A DNA stretch of 64,000 nucleotides, taken from positions 1 to 64,000 of the forward strand of contig JAKMDI010000005.1 in NCBI GenBank assembly GCA_022428005.1, given 5' to 3'. Each line of letters opens with the position of its first letter. Position 1 is the stretch's first letter. The DNA is from Flavobacteriaceae bacterium. GTDB lineage: Bacteria; Bacteroidota; Bacteroidia; Flavobacteriales; Flavobacteriaceae. Shown piece by piece: positions 1 through 9,036 of the stretch. The notes beneath the pieces are model-generated. The model was not told the origin of the DNA, ran no database searches, and saw nothing but the letters and a program-made list of their open reading frames with translations. Made by a program: the position numbers and the translations under genes.

Positions 1-34
1 GTATAAGAATTTCTAATTCCGAAAGTGGAAAATT

Positions 35-1492
35 TCAGTCTTTTATTATTTTTTTTATTTTGATACCAAAATATGCATACAGTAGTGTCATTAATGGACT
101 GATCCAATTGAAAATCGCATAGATAAAATATTCACTAACTCCAACTCCCAGCACACCCGACTGATAGGCCCCACATGTGTTCCAAGGAACTAATACTGAG
201 GTTACTGTACCAGCATCTTCCAGTGTTCTGCTTAAGTTTTCGGGAGCCAGTTTTCTGTCTTCGTAGGCCTTCGAAAACATTTTTCCAGGGACTACAATGG
301 CCAGGTACTGGTCGGAAGCTGTGAGATTCACGGTTAAACTGGAGGCGGCAGTTCCCGCAACGAGCTGAAAAGTTGTTTTTGCCCATTGTAGAAAAGCGTT
401 GCTGATGGCTTTTAACGCGCCTATGGCGTCCATCACTCCGCCAAATACCATGGCACAGATAATCAACCAAACCGTTCCCAACATGCCTTTCATTCCTCCA
501 GTCGAAAATAAATCCTGAAGTAAAGGATCATCAGTGGGGATTTGTGTGTCAGCAGTAATGGCAGTAAAAACGCTTTTGTAAATCGTTTTGATATCCAATA
601 CCCTACTGCCCGTTAACTCCAACAAAAGTTCAGGTTGAAAAATCACCGCAAAAATACCTCCCAGTATTGTACCGATAAAAAGCGCGAGAAATGGAGGTGA
701 TTTTTTAACGATCATCAAAATCACAATCAGCGGCACCAAAAACAACCAAAAACTAATATTAAATTTTTCGTGTATGGCATTACTCAAAGTGGAGGTATTC
801 ACTGTCTCTGTGACCTGGAAACCCCAGCCCAAAATAAAAAAAACGAAAAGGGTAATGACAATACTGGGCAGAGTGGTGTAGAGCATGTACTGTATGTGGG
901 TAAAAAGATCCCCACCAGACATGGCGGGGGCCAAATTGGTGGTGTCGCTCAATGGAGACAGCTTGTCTCCAAAATACGCCCCTGAAATTACAGCCCCTGC
1001 AACCATTTCAACAGGGAAGCCCAATGCTTTTCCAATCCCTATCAATGCGATTCCTATGGTAGCGGTGGTGGACCAGCTGCTTCCTGTGGCGAGCGAAACC
1101 AGCGCTGCGGTAAGCACGCAAACGGGTAGGAAAAATTGGGGATTGGCTATTTTTAGACCATAATCGATCATGGTAGGAATGATACCACTTAAAAGCCAAG
1201 TTCCTGCCAAGGCACCTACCATTAAAAGGATTAGGATGGGACCAGTTACAGATTGAATGTTTTCCCCCACTTTTTGTAGCATGCGCGCATAACTCACTTT
1301 GTTTACTACACCTACGATTCCTGCTACAGCACCTCCTACCAAAAGGATGAACTGATTGGATCCATTCAGCGCATTGTCGCCAAAAATATAAATGTTATGG
1401 GTAAGCATTAGAATCAAAATGACCAGCGGAATCAAAGAAGCTGAAAGGGATAGGGTAGGGGTTTTCAAGGCGTTATTTTTTTTTTCATTCAC
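35..1492 (-). CDS. nhaC: Na+/H+ antiporter, NhaC family
   Basis: This is a 485-residue polytopic inner-membrane protein with many long hydrophobic segments across its length. It resembles the NhaC family (ion transporter superfamily), which exchanges external H+ for internal Na+; the true substrate within this superfamily varies. Family-like features are the conserved central region GSSWSTTATIG (about residues 138-148) and the motif GAYFGDKLSPLSDTTNLAP (about residues 170-188). The reading frame opens with GTG at 1492, and an in-frame TAA lies two codons upstream, so the start is well bounded; the ATG at 1488 is in another frame. It is divergent from lpdA. Family call fairly sure, substrate inferred. 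Confidence 0.85.
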   Translation of the reverse strand: MNEKKNNALKTPTLSLSASLIPLVILILMLTHNIYIFGDNALNGSNQFILLVGGAVAGIVGVVNKVSYARMLQKVGENIQSVTGPILILLMVGALAGTWLLSGIIPTMIDYGLKIANPQFFLPVCVLTAALVSLATGSSWSTTATIGIALIGIGKALGFPVEMVAGAVISGAYFGDKLSPLSDTTNLAPAMSGGDLFTHIQYMLYTTLPSIVITLFVFFILGWGFQVTETVNTSTLSNAIHEKFNISFWLFLVPLIVILMIVKKSPPFLALFIGTILGGIFAVIFQPELLLELTGSRVLDIKTIYKSVFTAITADTQIPTDDPLLQDLFSTGGMKGMLGTVWLIICAMVFGGVMDAIGALKAISNAFLQWAKTTFQLVAGTAASSLTVNLTASDQYLAIVVPGKMFSKAYEDRKLAPENLSRTLEDAGTVTSVLVPWNTCGAYQSGVLGVGVSEYFIYAIFNWISPLMTLLYAYFGIKIKKIIKD

Positions 1493-1516
1493 AATTTACC
1501 CATTTTTTACAATTGC

Positions 1517-1544
1517 TTTGATGATTACAAAAGACATAGTTTTG
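1517..1544 (+). promoter_or_regulatory. Predicted lpdA promoter, Bacteroidota type
   Basis: TTTG (1517-1520), a 16-bp spacer, then TAGTTTTG (1537-1544) matches the Bacteroidota consensus of a -33 TTG/TTTG and a -7 TAnnTTTG. It lies 30 bp upstream of the lpdA start codon. The spacing is slightly short compared with the usual 17-23. Confidence 0.6.
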
Positions 1545-1574
1545 TATTTTTACACCCTAAACTGAAATTATACT

Positions 1575-2975
1575 ATGCAATCATTTGATGTTGTCGTTAT
1601 TGGGTCTGGTCCAGGAGGTTATGTCGCAGCCATTCGTTGTGCCCAATTGGGAATGAAAACTGCGCTTGTTGAAAAATATAATACCCTGGGAGGTACCTGT
1701 CTCAATGTAGGCTGTATTCCTTCAAAATCCTTGTTAGATTCTTCCCACCATTATGAAGATGCGATAAAACACTTTGATGAGCACGGTATTGAAATACCTG
1801 GTACAGTAAAGGTAAACTTAGAAAAAATGATTGCCAGAAAAGCCTCTGTTGTGGAGCAAACGACCAAAGGCATTGATTTTTTGATGGAGAAAAATAAAAT
1901 CACTGTTTTAAATGGCTTGGGCTCTTTTAAAGATGCGAATACCATTCATATTGCTGGAGAAAAACCTGAGGACATCAGCGCAAAAAACACCATCATTGCG
2001 ACAGGTTCAAAACCCGCAGGATTGCCCTTTATTAACATTGATAAGGAGCGCATCATTACCTCGACTGAGGCGCTAAAGCTCAAAGAAATCCCAAAACACA
2101 TGGTCATTATTGGTGGGGGAGTTATAGGCTTGGAATTGGGTCAGGTTTACAAAAGATTAGGGTCTGAGGTCTCGGTCATTGAATATGCAGATCGGATTAC
2201 CCCAGTTATAGACAGTGCATTATCACGGGAATTAACCAAGGTGATGAAAAAGCAAAAAATTAAGTTTTACCTCTCCCATCAAGTCAATAAAGTGGAACGC
2301 AAAGGAGATACTGTTTCCGTAACCGCTGTTGACAAAAAAGGAGCAGAGGTGGTTTTTGAAGGGGACTATTGTTTGGTTTCAGTAGGAAGAAAACCTTACA
2401 CTGAGGGATTGAATGCTGCCGCGGCTGGAGTTGAACTTAGCGAACGTGGACAAGTTCAGGTCAATGATCACCTGCAAACCACCGCAGCCAATATCTATGC
2501 CATAGGTGATGTTGTAAAAGGCGCTATGTTGGCTCATAAGGCGGAAGAAGAAGGGGTTATGGTAGCCGAGATTTTAGCTGGACAGAAACCCCACATCGAC
2601 TATAACCTTATTCCCAATGTTATCTACACCTGGCCTGAGGTAGCTGCTGTGGGTAAAACTGAGGAGGAACTAAAAACGGCCGGTGTGGCCTATAAAAGTG
2701 GACAATTTCCAATGCGCGCATTGGGTCGCTCGCGTGCCAGCGGCGATACAGATGGTTTTATAAAAATCTTGGCGGATGCCAGTACCGATGAGGTATTGGG
2801 CGTTCACATGATTGGCCCTCGGGTGGCAGACCTTATTGCTGAAGCTGTTGTTGCAATGGAATTTAGAGCCTCTGCGGAGGACATCGCTAGAATTAGCCAT
2901 TCCCATCCCACTTATGCAGAGGCTGTGAAAGAAGCGGCATTGGCCGCCTCGGAAGACCGGGCGCTACACATGTAA
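1575..2975 (+). CDS. lpdA: Dihydrolipoyl dehydrogenase (E3)
   Basis: A flavoprotein of 466 residues, the normal length for E3, which reoxidises dihydrolipoamide with NAD+ in pyruvate, 2-oxoglutarate and branched-chain 2-oxo acid dehydrogenase complexes and in glycine cleavage. Visible motifs are the N-terminal FAD site GSGPGG (residues 10-15), the redox-active disulfide C42-x4-C47 in GGTCLNVGCIPSK, the NAD-binding GGGVIGLELG in the middle, the second FAD motif IYAIGDV, and the C-terminal HSHPTYAEAVKEA segment with the catalytic His-Glu pair. No E1 or E2 gene is nearby, so this is a stand-alone E3 that probably serves several complexes. It has its own predicted promoter. Confidence 0.96.
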   Translation: MQSFDVVVIGSGPGGYVAAIRCAQLGMKTALVEKYNTLGGTCLNVGCIPSKSLLDSSHHYEDAIKHFDEHGIEIPGTVKVNLEKMIARKASVVEQTTKGIDFLMEKNKITVLNGLGSFKDANTIHIAGEKPEDISAKNTIIATGSKPAGLPFINIDKERIITSTEALKLKEIPKHMVIIGGGVIGLELGQVYKRLGSEVSVIEYADRITPVIDSALSRELTKVMKKQKIKFYLSHQVNKVERKGDTVSVTAVDKKGAEVVFEGDYCLVSVGRKPYTEGLNAAAAGVELSERGQVQVNDHLQTTAANIYAIGDVVKGAMLAHKAEEEGVMVAEILAGQKPHIDYNLIPNVIYTWPEVAAVGKTEEELKTAGVAYKSGQFPMRALGRSRASGDTDGFIKILADASTDEVLGVHMIGPRVADLIAEAVVAMEFRASAEDIARISHSHPTYAEAVKEAALAASEDRALHM

Positions 2976-3014
2976 AAGCTGCTGACTACAATTTAAAGAT
3001 GATTGCTGATGGAA

Positions 3015-4301
3015 TTAACTTTTCATAGCTTTTTCCATTTTTTCATGGATCAATTTCAATCCTAAATTGCCGATGCTCCCCAGATGGGTATGTTCAATAT
3101 CTTTTTTGGGTTGGTAGTCCCCCGCATCAATGCTTTTTACCATTTTCTGATAGGCTTCTCTAAAAGGTAGTCCCGCCTTGACCCACTCATTTAGTGTGTC
3201 TACACTAAAGATGAATTTATATTTATCGTCCTCTAAAATATTTTGCCTTACTTTAATTTCTTTGAGACTGAATAAAAACATATCCAAACAGCTTTTCAAT
3301 GTCTCAATGGCGTCAATAATGGGTCCTTTTGCCAATTGCATTTCTCTGTGGTATCCCGAAGGCAGATTGGTCATCAGTAAAGCAAGCTGATTGGGCAGGC
3401 CTTGCAAAAGGTTGCATTTTCCTCTGATGAGTTCAAAAACATCTGGATTTTTTTTATGAGGCATGATACTGGAGCCGGTGGTCAATTCGTCTGGAAAGCT
3501 GATGAAGTTGTGTTCTTGTCCCATATAAATACAGATATCCATTGCCATTTTGGATAGCGTAGCAGCCAATGCAGCAATGGCGGTAGCCGTAATTTTTTCA
3601 GCTTTACCTCTACTCATCTGTGCGGCGATCACATTGTATTTCAATTCTTTAAAACCCAAACTTTTGGTAGTGGCTTTTCGGTCGATAGGAAAGGAGCTGC
3701 CATAGCCAGCAGCACTGCCCAATGGATTTTGATCTACCAATTGATGTGCGGCGTTGAGCAAAACCACGTCGTCGATTAATGTTTCTGCGTAAGCAGAAAA
3801 CCAGAGTCCAAAAGAGGAAGGCATGGCCACTTGAAAATGGGTGTAACCGGGCATAAGATGTTGCTGGTTATGTTCCGCCAAATCCATCAGCATTTCAAAA
3901 AAATCATGAGTAAGACCCTTGATCAATCCGATTTCATTTTTTAGATACAAGTGCAAGGCTACCAAAACCTGGTCGTTTCTAGATCTTGCAGTATGGATTT
4001 TTTTTCCCAGTGCGCCAAGTTTTTCTGTGAGCAGATATTCTATTTTGGAATGCATGTCCTCAAAGTCGTCTTCTATGCTGAAGTTTCCTTTTTTGGCATC
4101 GGCCTCCAATTCTTTGAGTACCTGGGTGAGCTGATCTGCTTCTTTCTGGGTCAGTACGCCTGTTTCAGCCAACATTTGAGTGTGAGCAATGGAAGCCAAA
4201 CAATCGTAGGACGCCAGGTGCAAATCGTAGGCTCTGTCGTTACCCACTGTAAAATGGTCGATCTTTTGGTTGGGGGCTTGGTTTTTTTGCCAGAGCTTCA
4301 T
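3015..4301 (-). CDS. argH: Argininosuccinate lyase
   Basis: Last enzyme of arginine synthesis: splits argininosuccinate into arginine and fumarate. The 428-residue protein carries the fumarase/aspartase superfamily signature GSSIMPHKKNPD and the ArgH-type segment TARSRNDQV. It is slightly shorter than the roughly 460 residues of enterobacterial ArgH. It is the final gene of the arginine operon, starting 2 bp after the argE stop codon, and it converges on lpdA with a 39-bp gap in which I see no strong terminator hairpin. Confidence 0.96.
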   Translation of the reverse strand: MKLWQKNQAPNQKIDHFTVGNDRAYDLHLASYDCLASIAHTQMLAETGVLTQKEADQLTQVLKELEADAKKGNFSIEDDFEDMHSKIEYLLTEKLGALGKKIHTARSRNDQVLVALHLYLKNEIGLIKGLTHDFFEMLMDLAEHNQQHLMPGYTHFQVAMPSSFGLWFSAYAETLIDDVVLLNAAHQLVDQNPLGSAAGYGSSFPIDRKATTKSLGFKELKYNVIAAQMSRGKAEKITATAIAALAATLSKMAMDICIYMGQEHNFISFPDELTTGSSIMPHKKNPDVFELIRGKCNLLQGLPNQLALLMTNLPSGYHREMQLAKGPIIDAIETLKSCLDMFLFSLKEIKVRQNILEDDKYKFIFSVDTLNEWVKAGLPFREAYQKMVKSIDAGDYQPKKDIEHTHLGSIGNLGLKLIHEKMEKAMKS

Positions 4302-4303
4302 GA

Positions 4304-5362
4304 TTACAAAATTTTAGATAATAGTTCGATATATATCGCGATGGCTTCTTCTATCTCATGGACAAAAATATACTCATTGGCGGAATGTGATCTGGTGGAA
4401 AGCCCAGGTCCCATTTTAAGCGATGGACATTCTAAAGCAGCTTGATCCGAAAGGGTAGGTGAACCATAAGTTTTTCTGCCCATGGCGATCCCTGCTTGAA
4501 CCAATTCGTGCTCCATTTCAATCGAAGAGGAATTGAGGTGTAACGACCTTGGAGTGAGTTGGCAAGGTGCAGCATCCATTATGATTTTTGCTAAATCCTC
4601 ATTGCTGTATTGATCGTTGACCCTTACGTCTACCACCATATTTACTTTGGCAGGGACTACGTTGTGTTCCTTACCTGCAGCGATTTGTGTTACAGTAATT
4701 TTTACTGGCCCTAATGTTTCGGATACTTTTTCCAGGGAAAAATTGTTAAACCAATCCAATACCTCAGGTAGTTTCATAATGGGGTTATCATCGTTGGGAT
4801 GTGCAGCGTGCCCGGGAGTCCCCTCAATGGTAGCGTCAAAAACCAATAAACCTTTTTCTGCAATGGCGAGGTGCATTTCAGTAGGTTCCCCTACTATAGC
4901 AACATCAATCTTGGGTAGCAGCGGCAAAACACCTCTGAGGCTTTGGTTTCCTGCAATTTCTTCCTCGGCAGTAGCGGCCATTATCAAGTTGTATTTCAGG
5001 GGTGCGCTGTTGTAGTAGTGGGTGAACAATGCAATCAGTGATACCAGTGCACCACCAGCGTCATTGCTCCCCAGTCCATAGAGCTTACCCTCTTCAATTT
5101 TTGGTTCAAAAGGGTCATTGGTATAGGCAGCATTGGGTCGCACTGTATCGTGGTGCGAATTCAACAAAAGGGATGGTTTTTTGGGATCAAAAGCCTTGTT
5201 TTGAGACCAAATATTATTTCCTTCTCGCTGGTATGGAATTTGAAAGTGATCAAACCACTGTGCGATCCTGTCAGCGGTTTTTCCTTCCGACTGAGAAAAG
5301 GAAGGAATGGAAATTAAATCTTTTAGCAAATCAATCGCTGCTGTTGTTAGCTCATTCATCAT
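4304..5362 (-). CDS. argE: N-acyl-amino acid deacylase ArgE (M20 peptidase family), probably N-succinylcitrulline desuccinylase
   Basis: A 352-residue M20-family zinc hydrolase with the expected metal-binding order: SHHDTV (His and Asp), GSNDAGGALV, the catalytic/metal pair in AEEEIAG, GEPTEM, and a C-terminal HSANEY His. In classical arginine synthesis ArgE removes the acetyl group from acetylornithine. Here the neighbouring carbamoyltransferase is of the type that acts on acylated ornithine, so the natural substrate is likely N-acylcitrulline, and N-succinylcitrulline if Ser90 of that enzyme is a guide. The start overlaps the end of argB by 11 bp, implying translational coupling. Enzyme class sure, acyl group inferred. 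Confidence 0.88.
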   Translation of the reverse strand: MMNELTTAAIDLLKDLISIPSFSQSEGKTADRIAQWFDHFQIPYQREGNNIWSQNKAFDPKKPSLLLNSHHDTVRPNAAYTNDPFEPKIEEGKLYGLGSNDAGGALVSLIALFTHYYNSAPLKYNLIMAATAEEEIAGNQSLRGVLPLLPKIDVAIVGEPTEMHLAIAEKGLLVFDATIEGTPGHAAHPNDDNPIMKLPEVLDWFNNFSLEKVSETLGPVKITVTQIAAGKEHNVVPAKVNMVVDVRVNDQYSNEDLAKIIMDAAPCQLTPRSLHLNSSSIEMEHELVQAGIAMGRKTYGSPTLSDQAALECPSLKMGPGLSTRSHSANEYIFVHEIEEAIAIYIELLSKIL

Positions 5363-6134
5363 TTATCTTTATGGTCGTGTGATTCTCGTTTCCTGTAATC
5401 ATTTTAGCGGCTCCTATCTTCACCACATTTACTCCGGCATTGAGGGCATCAAAGCAATTGTCGATTTTAGGGATCATTCCCGAGTGAATGCTGTTGGCTG
5501 CTTTTAATTTTTTATATTTTTTTGGAGTAATGACTTTGATAACACTGTCTTCGTTTTCAATATTTTCCAATACCCCTTGTTTTTCAAAGCAATACCAAAG
5601 CGATACTTCAAAATACGCTGACATTGTTTTTGCAATGGTTGCTGCTATGGTGTCGGCATTGGTGTTGAGCAGTTGACCTTTTTTGTCGTGGGTAATGGCA
5701 CAACACACTGGCGTAAGTCCCTCCGCCAGAAGGTGGCCAAAGAATGACCCATTTACTGCTACAATATCCCCAACAAAACCGTAATCGATTTTTTTGACAG
5801 GTCTTTTTACAGCCTGAATGGCATTACCATCTGCCCCAGAAATGCCCAAGGCATTGCAGTCTATGGATTGTAACTGTGCGACCATACTTTTGTTAATCTT
5901 CCCTCCATAAAGCATGGTAATAATGTCGAGGTTTAGGGCATCTGTTATCCTTCTTCCGTCAACAATTTTGACAGGCACATTAAGTTGATGGGCCATCGCA
6001 GTAGCTTTTTTTCCACCCCCATGAACCAAGATTTTTAGTCCTGTCATATGGGAAAAATCGGTGAGGAAGGACTCCAATGCTGTGGCATCCTCAATAACAT
6101 TCCCTCCAATTTTAACGACTGACAGCTTATCCAT
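5352..6134 (-). CDS. argB: N-acylglutamate kinase (acetyl- or succinylglutamate kinase)
   Basis: An amino-acid-kinase-family protein of 260 residues that phosphorylates the gamma-carboxylate of N-acylglutamate, the second step of arginine synthesis. It shows the N-terminal VKIGGNVIED phosphate loop, LVHGGGK for substrate and ATP binding, the LNTNADTIA motif and a C-terminal GMIPKI segment. No N-terminal extension of the arginine-inhibited type is apparent, so strong feedback inhibition is not predicted. The start overlaps the argF' stop by 8 bp. In this operon it may use N-succinylglutamate. Confidence 0.93.
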   Translation of the reverse strand: MDKLSVVKIGGNVIEDATALESFLTDFSHMTGLKILVHGGGKKATAMAHQLNVPVKIVDGRRITDALNLDIITMLYGGKINKSMVAQLQSIDCNALGISGADGNAIQAVKRPVKKIDYGFVGDIVAVNGSFFGHLLAEGLTPVCCAITHDKKGQLLNTNADTIAATIAKTMSAYFEVSLWYCFEKQGVLENIENEDSVIKVITPKKYKKLKAANSIHSGMIPKIDNCFDALNAGVNVVKIGAAKMITGNENHTTIKINDE

Positions 6135-7074
6135 TTTTTAGTAATTGTGTGAGGATGGCTTGGGCAGAATAAATCCTATTGTGTGATTGTTCAATCACCA
6201 ATGAGTTTGAATTGTCGAGCACCCCATCCGAAGCAACAATATTTCTTCTGATGGGCAGACAATGCATGAATTTTCCATTGTTGGTCAATTCCATTTTTTC
6301 GGGGGTTACCATCCATTTTTCATCGGTTCTCAAAATTTGCCCGTAATGTTCATAGGAACACCAGTTTTTTGTGTAAACAAAATCGGCTCCTTCCAGGGCC
6401 TCTTCCTGATTGGTGACGCATTTTACGTCAGCAGTGATTTCAGGATTAAGAGCATACCCTTGGGGATGGGCAATAACAAAGTCTGCCTCCATATGCGCCA
6501 TCATTTTTGTAAAAGAATTGCCCACGGCGTGTGGAAGTGCTTTTGGGTGGGGTGCCCATGTCAAAACGACTTTTGGTTTGTGTTTGGGCAGGTGTTCCTT
6601 AATGGTGATGGCATCTGCCAAGGCTTGTAATGGGTGTGCGGTGGCGCTTTCCATGTTAATGATGGGTACAGTGGCGTATTTAGCAAAACTTCTTAAAACG
6701 ATTTCCGCTTCATCTTTTTCCTTGTCCGATAGGGTGGCAAAAGCCCTGATGGCGACCATGTCGCAATATTGAGAAACCACAGCTGCTGCCTCTCTGACGT
6801 GTTCTGACCTCAAACCACTCATTTTTGTGCCGTCCTCAAACTCCAAGGCCCATGATTCCTGGCTGAAATTCATAACCATGGTGGGCAGCCCCAAATTTTG
6901 GGCCGCTTTTTGGGTGCTCAATCGGGTTCTCAAACTGGGGTTAAAAAACAATAAACCCAAAGTTTTTCCTCTGCCAATGGTGTCCATTTGGATTGGGTCT
7001 TTTTTTAAAGACATTGCCAGATCCAGGGTGGCGTCAAAATTGGGTAAATCTGCTAAGGTGATAAAGTGCTTCAT
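6127..7074 (-). CDS. argF': N-succinylornithine carbamoyltransferase (ArgF' type)
   Basis: A 315-residue transcarbamylase carrying FFNPSLRTRLSTQKAA for carbamoyl-phosphate binding, ATAHPLQALAD and MHCLPIRRN. Its shape matches the N-acylornithine transcarbamylases of Bacteroides fragilis and Xanthomonas rather than ordinary ornithine transcarbamylase. The residue known to separate the two acyl specificities (Pro90 in B. fragilis N-succinylornithine enzyme, Glu92 in Xanthomonas N-acetylornithine enzyme) is Ser90 here, in the segment MSGLRSEHVREA. Published substitutions of that Glu by Ser, Pro, Ala or Val switched the Xanthomonas enzyme to N-succinylornithine, as I recall. N-succinylornithine is therefore the inferred substrate. 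It overlaps argD by 4 bp (ATGA). Confidence 0.9.
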   Translation of the reverse strand: MKHFITLADLPNFDATLDLAMSLKKDPIQMDTIGRGKTLGLLFFNPSLRTRLSTQKAAQNLGLPTMVMNFSQESWALEFEDGTKMSGLRSEHVREAAAVVSQYCDMVAIRAFATLSDKEKDEAEIVLRSFAKYATVPIINMESATAHPLQALADAITIKEHLPKHKPKVVLTWAPHPKALPHAVGNSFTKMMAHMEADFVIAHPQGYALNPEITADVKCVTNQEEALEGADFVYTKNWCSYEHYGQILRTDEKWMVTPEKMELTNNGKFMHCLPIRRNIVASDGVLDNSNSLVIEQSHNRIYSAQAILTQLLKNG

Positions 7075-8192
7075 AACAATGCTTCTAAAGCGTCAAAAAA
7101 TTGATCGAAATGAGATTTTTTAACGGTCAATGGTGGGAGAATCCTGATCACGTTTTTGTTGCTACTGCCTCCGGTAAATATCTTTTTTTCGTAGATAAGT
7201 CTCTTTCTGAGTGGGGCGACTTCATAATCGAATTCCAAGCCCAACATCAGTCCTCTACCTTTGATTTTCACCCCTTCGATTTTCTCTGCACAGCTTCTAA
7301 AATAGCCCTCCATCTCTTGGGCGTGGAGCTGAAGTTTTTCCTTTTTTAGGATTTCTAAAACGGCCAATGAGGCGGTGCAGGCCAGGTGGTTACCCCCAAA
7401 AGTAGTACCGAGCATACCATACTTGGGTTTTATGTCGGGGTGTACCAATATGCCCCCAATCGGGAAACCATTTCCCATTCCCTTGGCCATACTGATTACA
7501 TGGGGTTTGATGTTGTTTTTTTGAAAGGCAAAAAAAGTTCCAGATCGGGAAAAGCCAGATTGAACTTCGTCTGCGATGAGTGCAGTGTCGTATTGATAAC
7601 ACAATTTTTCCATGGCCAAAACGAAATCGTCCTCGGGGATATCAAGCCCTCCGACCCCTTGTATGGGTTCAAATATAACCGCACAAACATCACCTTTCTG
7701 GAGTTCTTGTTCCAAAGCCGCCGCATCGTTAAAGGGAATAAATGTAACCTCCTGTTGTTGGTTGAGGGGGGCATTGATCGCTTGGTTGTCGGTGGTTGCT
7801 ACTGCTGCCGATGTTCTTCCATGAAAAGCATTTTTAAAGGCTACAACCCTTTTTTTACCATTGTAAAACGAAGCCAATTTTAGCGCGTTTTCGTTGGCCT
7901 CGGCCCCCGAGCTACAGAGGAAAAGCTGGTATTCATGTAAACAAGATTGGAGCCCTATTTCGTCTGCCAATTGCTGTTGTAATGGGTTTTCTACTGCATT
8001 AGAATAGAAGGCAATATTATGGAGTTGCTCCTGTATTCTGTTGACATAGTGGGGATGGCTGTGACCTACTGAGATAACAGCGTGTCCCCCGTATAAGTCC
8101 AAATATTCTGTCCCACCAGCATCATATACATGTACATCTTTCGCTTTTACAGGGCATACTTCGTAAAGGGGGTAAACATCAAATAGCTTCAT
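7071..8192 (-). CDS. argD: Acetylornithine/succinylornithine aminotransferase (class III, PLP)
   Basis: A class III PLP aminotransferase, 373 residues long, that makes N-acylornithine from N-acylglutamate semialdehyde with glutamate as donor. Visible features are FLCSSGAEANENALKLA for cofactor phosphate, AFHGRTSAA, LIADEVQSGFSRSG with the PLP-binding Asp, and the Schiff-base lysine K237 in SMAKGMGNG. The protein sits between proC and argF' in the operon. It could also accept succinylated substrates, as ArgD/AstC enzymes often do, which fits the succinyl route proposed here. Confidence 0.94.
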   Translation of the reverse strand: MKLFDVYPLYEVCPVKAKDVHVYDAGGTEYLDLYGGHAVISVGHSHPHYVNRIQEQLHNIAFYSNAVENPLQQQLADEIGLQSCLHEYQLFLCSSGAEANENALKLASFYNGKKRVVAFKNAFHGRTSAAVATTDNQAINAPLNQQQEVTFIPFNDAAALEQELQKGDVCAVIFEPIQGVGGLDIPEDDFVLAMEKLCYQYDTALIADEVQSGFSRSGTFFAFQKNNIKPHVISMAKGMGNGFPIGGILVHPDIKPKYGMLGTTFGGNHLACTASLAVLEILKKEKLQLHAQEMEGYFRSCAEKIEGVKIKGRGLMLGLEFDYEVAPLRKRLIYEKKIFTGGSSNKNVIRILPPLTVKKSHFDQFFDALEALL

Positions 8193-8223
8193 GTGTTTTT
8201 AAATTACCTTTTGCGCTGTTAAA

Positions 8224-9018
8224 TTATTGCATTTTTATTTCATTGATTTTTTCGAAGGAAGCCATCAGCCCTTTGATCAAAGACGAACTGAGACCTTGGT
8301 GCTCCATTTCGTTCAATCCAGTAATGGTACACCCTTGTGGGGTGGTAACCCGATCTATTTCGGTTTCTGGATGGGAGTTGGTTTCAATCAAAAGACTGGC
8401 GGCACCCAAGGCGGTATGCATCGACATCCTCATGGATTCCTCGGCGTCAAATCCCATTTGAACCCCACCTTGGGTGGTGGCCCTAATGAGTCGCATCCAA
8501 AAAGCGATTCCACTGGCACAGACCACCGTTGCAGCCTGCATTTGTTTTTCTGCAATTTTAATGGTGGTACCCAAACCATTAAAAATGGCTTCAGCAATGG
8601 CAATTCTTTTTTCTCCAACAACATTACTGCACAAACAGGTCATCGATTTCCCCACAGAAATCGCCGTATTGGGCATGCTCCTGATGATGGGGTATTGATT
8701 CCCTATTTTGTTTTCCATTCGCTCAATACTGTAACCGGTAATGGCGGAGATCAATACATGTTTGCCAGTAAGCTCTTCTTTGATATCCTCTAAAATATGG
8801 TCAAATTGACTGGGTTGAACAGTAAAAATAATGATGTCTGAATTTTTTACTGCTTCTTTATTGTCATCCGTAATGATTACGTTGTTATACTCTTTCCATT
8901 TTTTGATGGCTTCAAGGTCTCGTTTGGTCAGGTAAAGTGAGGTATAGGTGTTGTTGTAAACCAATCCCTTGGCAATGCTCAATCCTAAATTTCCCGATCC
9001 GATTATCGCTATTTTCAT
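8224..9018 (-). CDS. proC: Pyrroline-5-carboxylate reductase
   Basis: NAD(P)H-dependent reductase of 264 residues that makes L-proline from pyrroline-5-carboxylate. The N-terminal Rossmann motif IIGSGNLGLSIAKGL and the C-terminal dimer region with TTPQGCTITGLNEME are typical of ProC. Its place between argC and argD ties proline and arginine synthesis to one transcript. Since the arginine intermediates are acylated, the semialdehyde cannot cyclise to pyrroline-5-carboxylate, so ProC is not part of the arginine path itself. No proA or proB lies in the window. Confidence 0.93.
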   Translation of the reverse strand: MKIAIIGSGNLGLSIAKGLVYNNTYTSLYLTKRDLEAIKKWKEYNNVIITDDNKEAVKNSDIIIFTVQPSQFDHILEDIKEELTGKHVLISAITGYSIERMENKIGNQYPIIRSMPNTAISVGKSMTCLCSNVVGEKRIAIAEAIFNGLGTTIKIAEKQMQAATVVCASGIAFWMRLIRATTQGGVQMGFDAEESMRMSMHTALGAASLLIETNSHPETEIDRVTTPQGCTITGLNEMEHQGLSSSLIKGLMASFEKINEIKMQ

Positions 9019-9036
9019 TGTATATTATTTTTATTA

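Noticed and set aside
3951-4445. Plus-strand 164-codon frame over the argH/argE junction
   Set aside because: Antisense to two clear enzyme genes, no recognisable domain.
8227-8793. Plus-strand 188-codon frame opposite proC
   Set aside because: Shadow of the proC gene; low-complexity His/Gly-rich translation and no start context.
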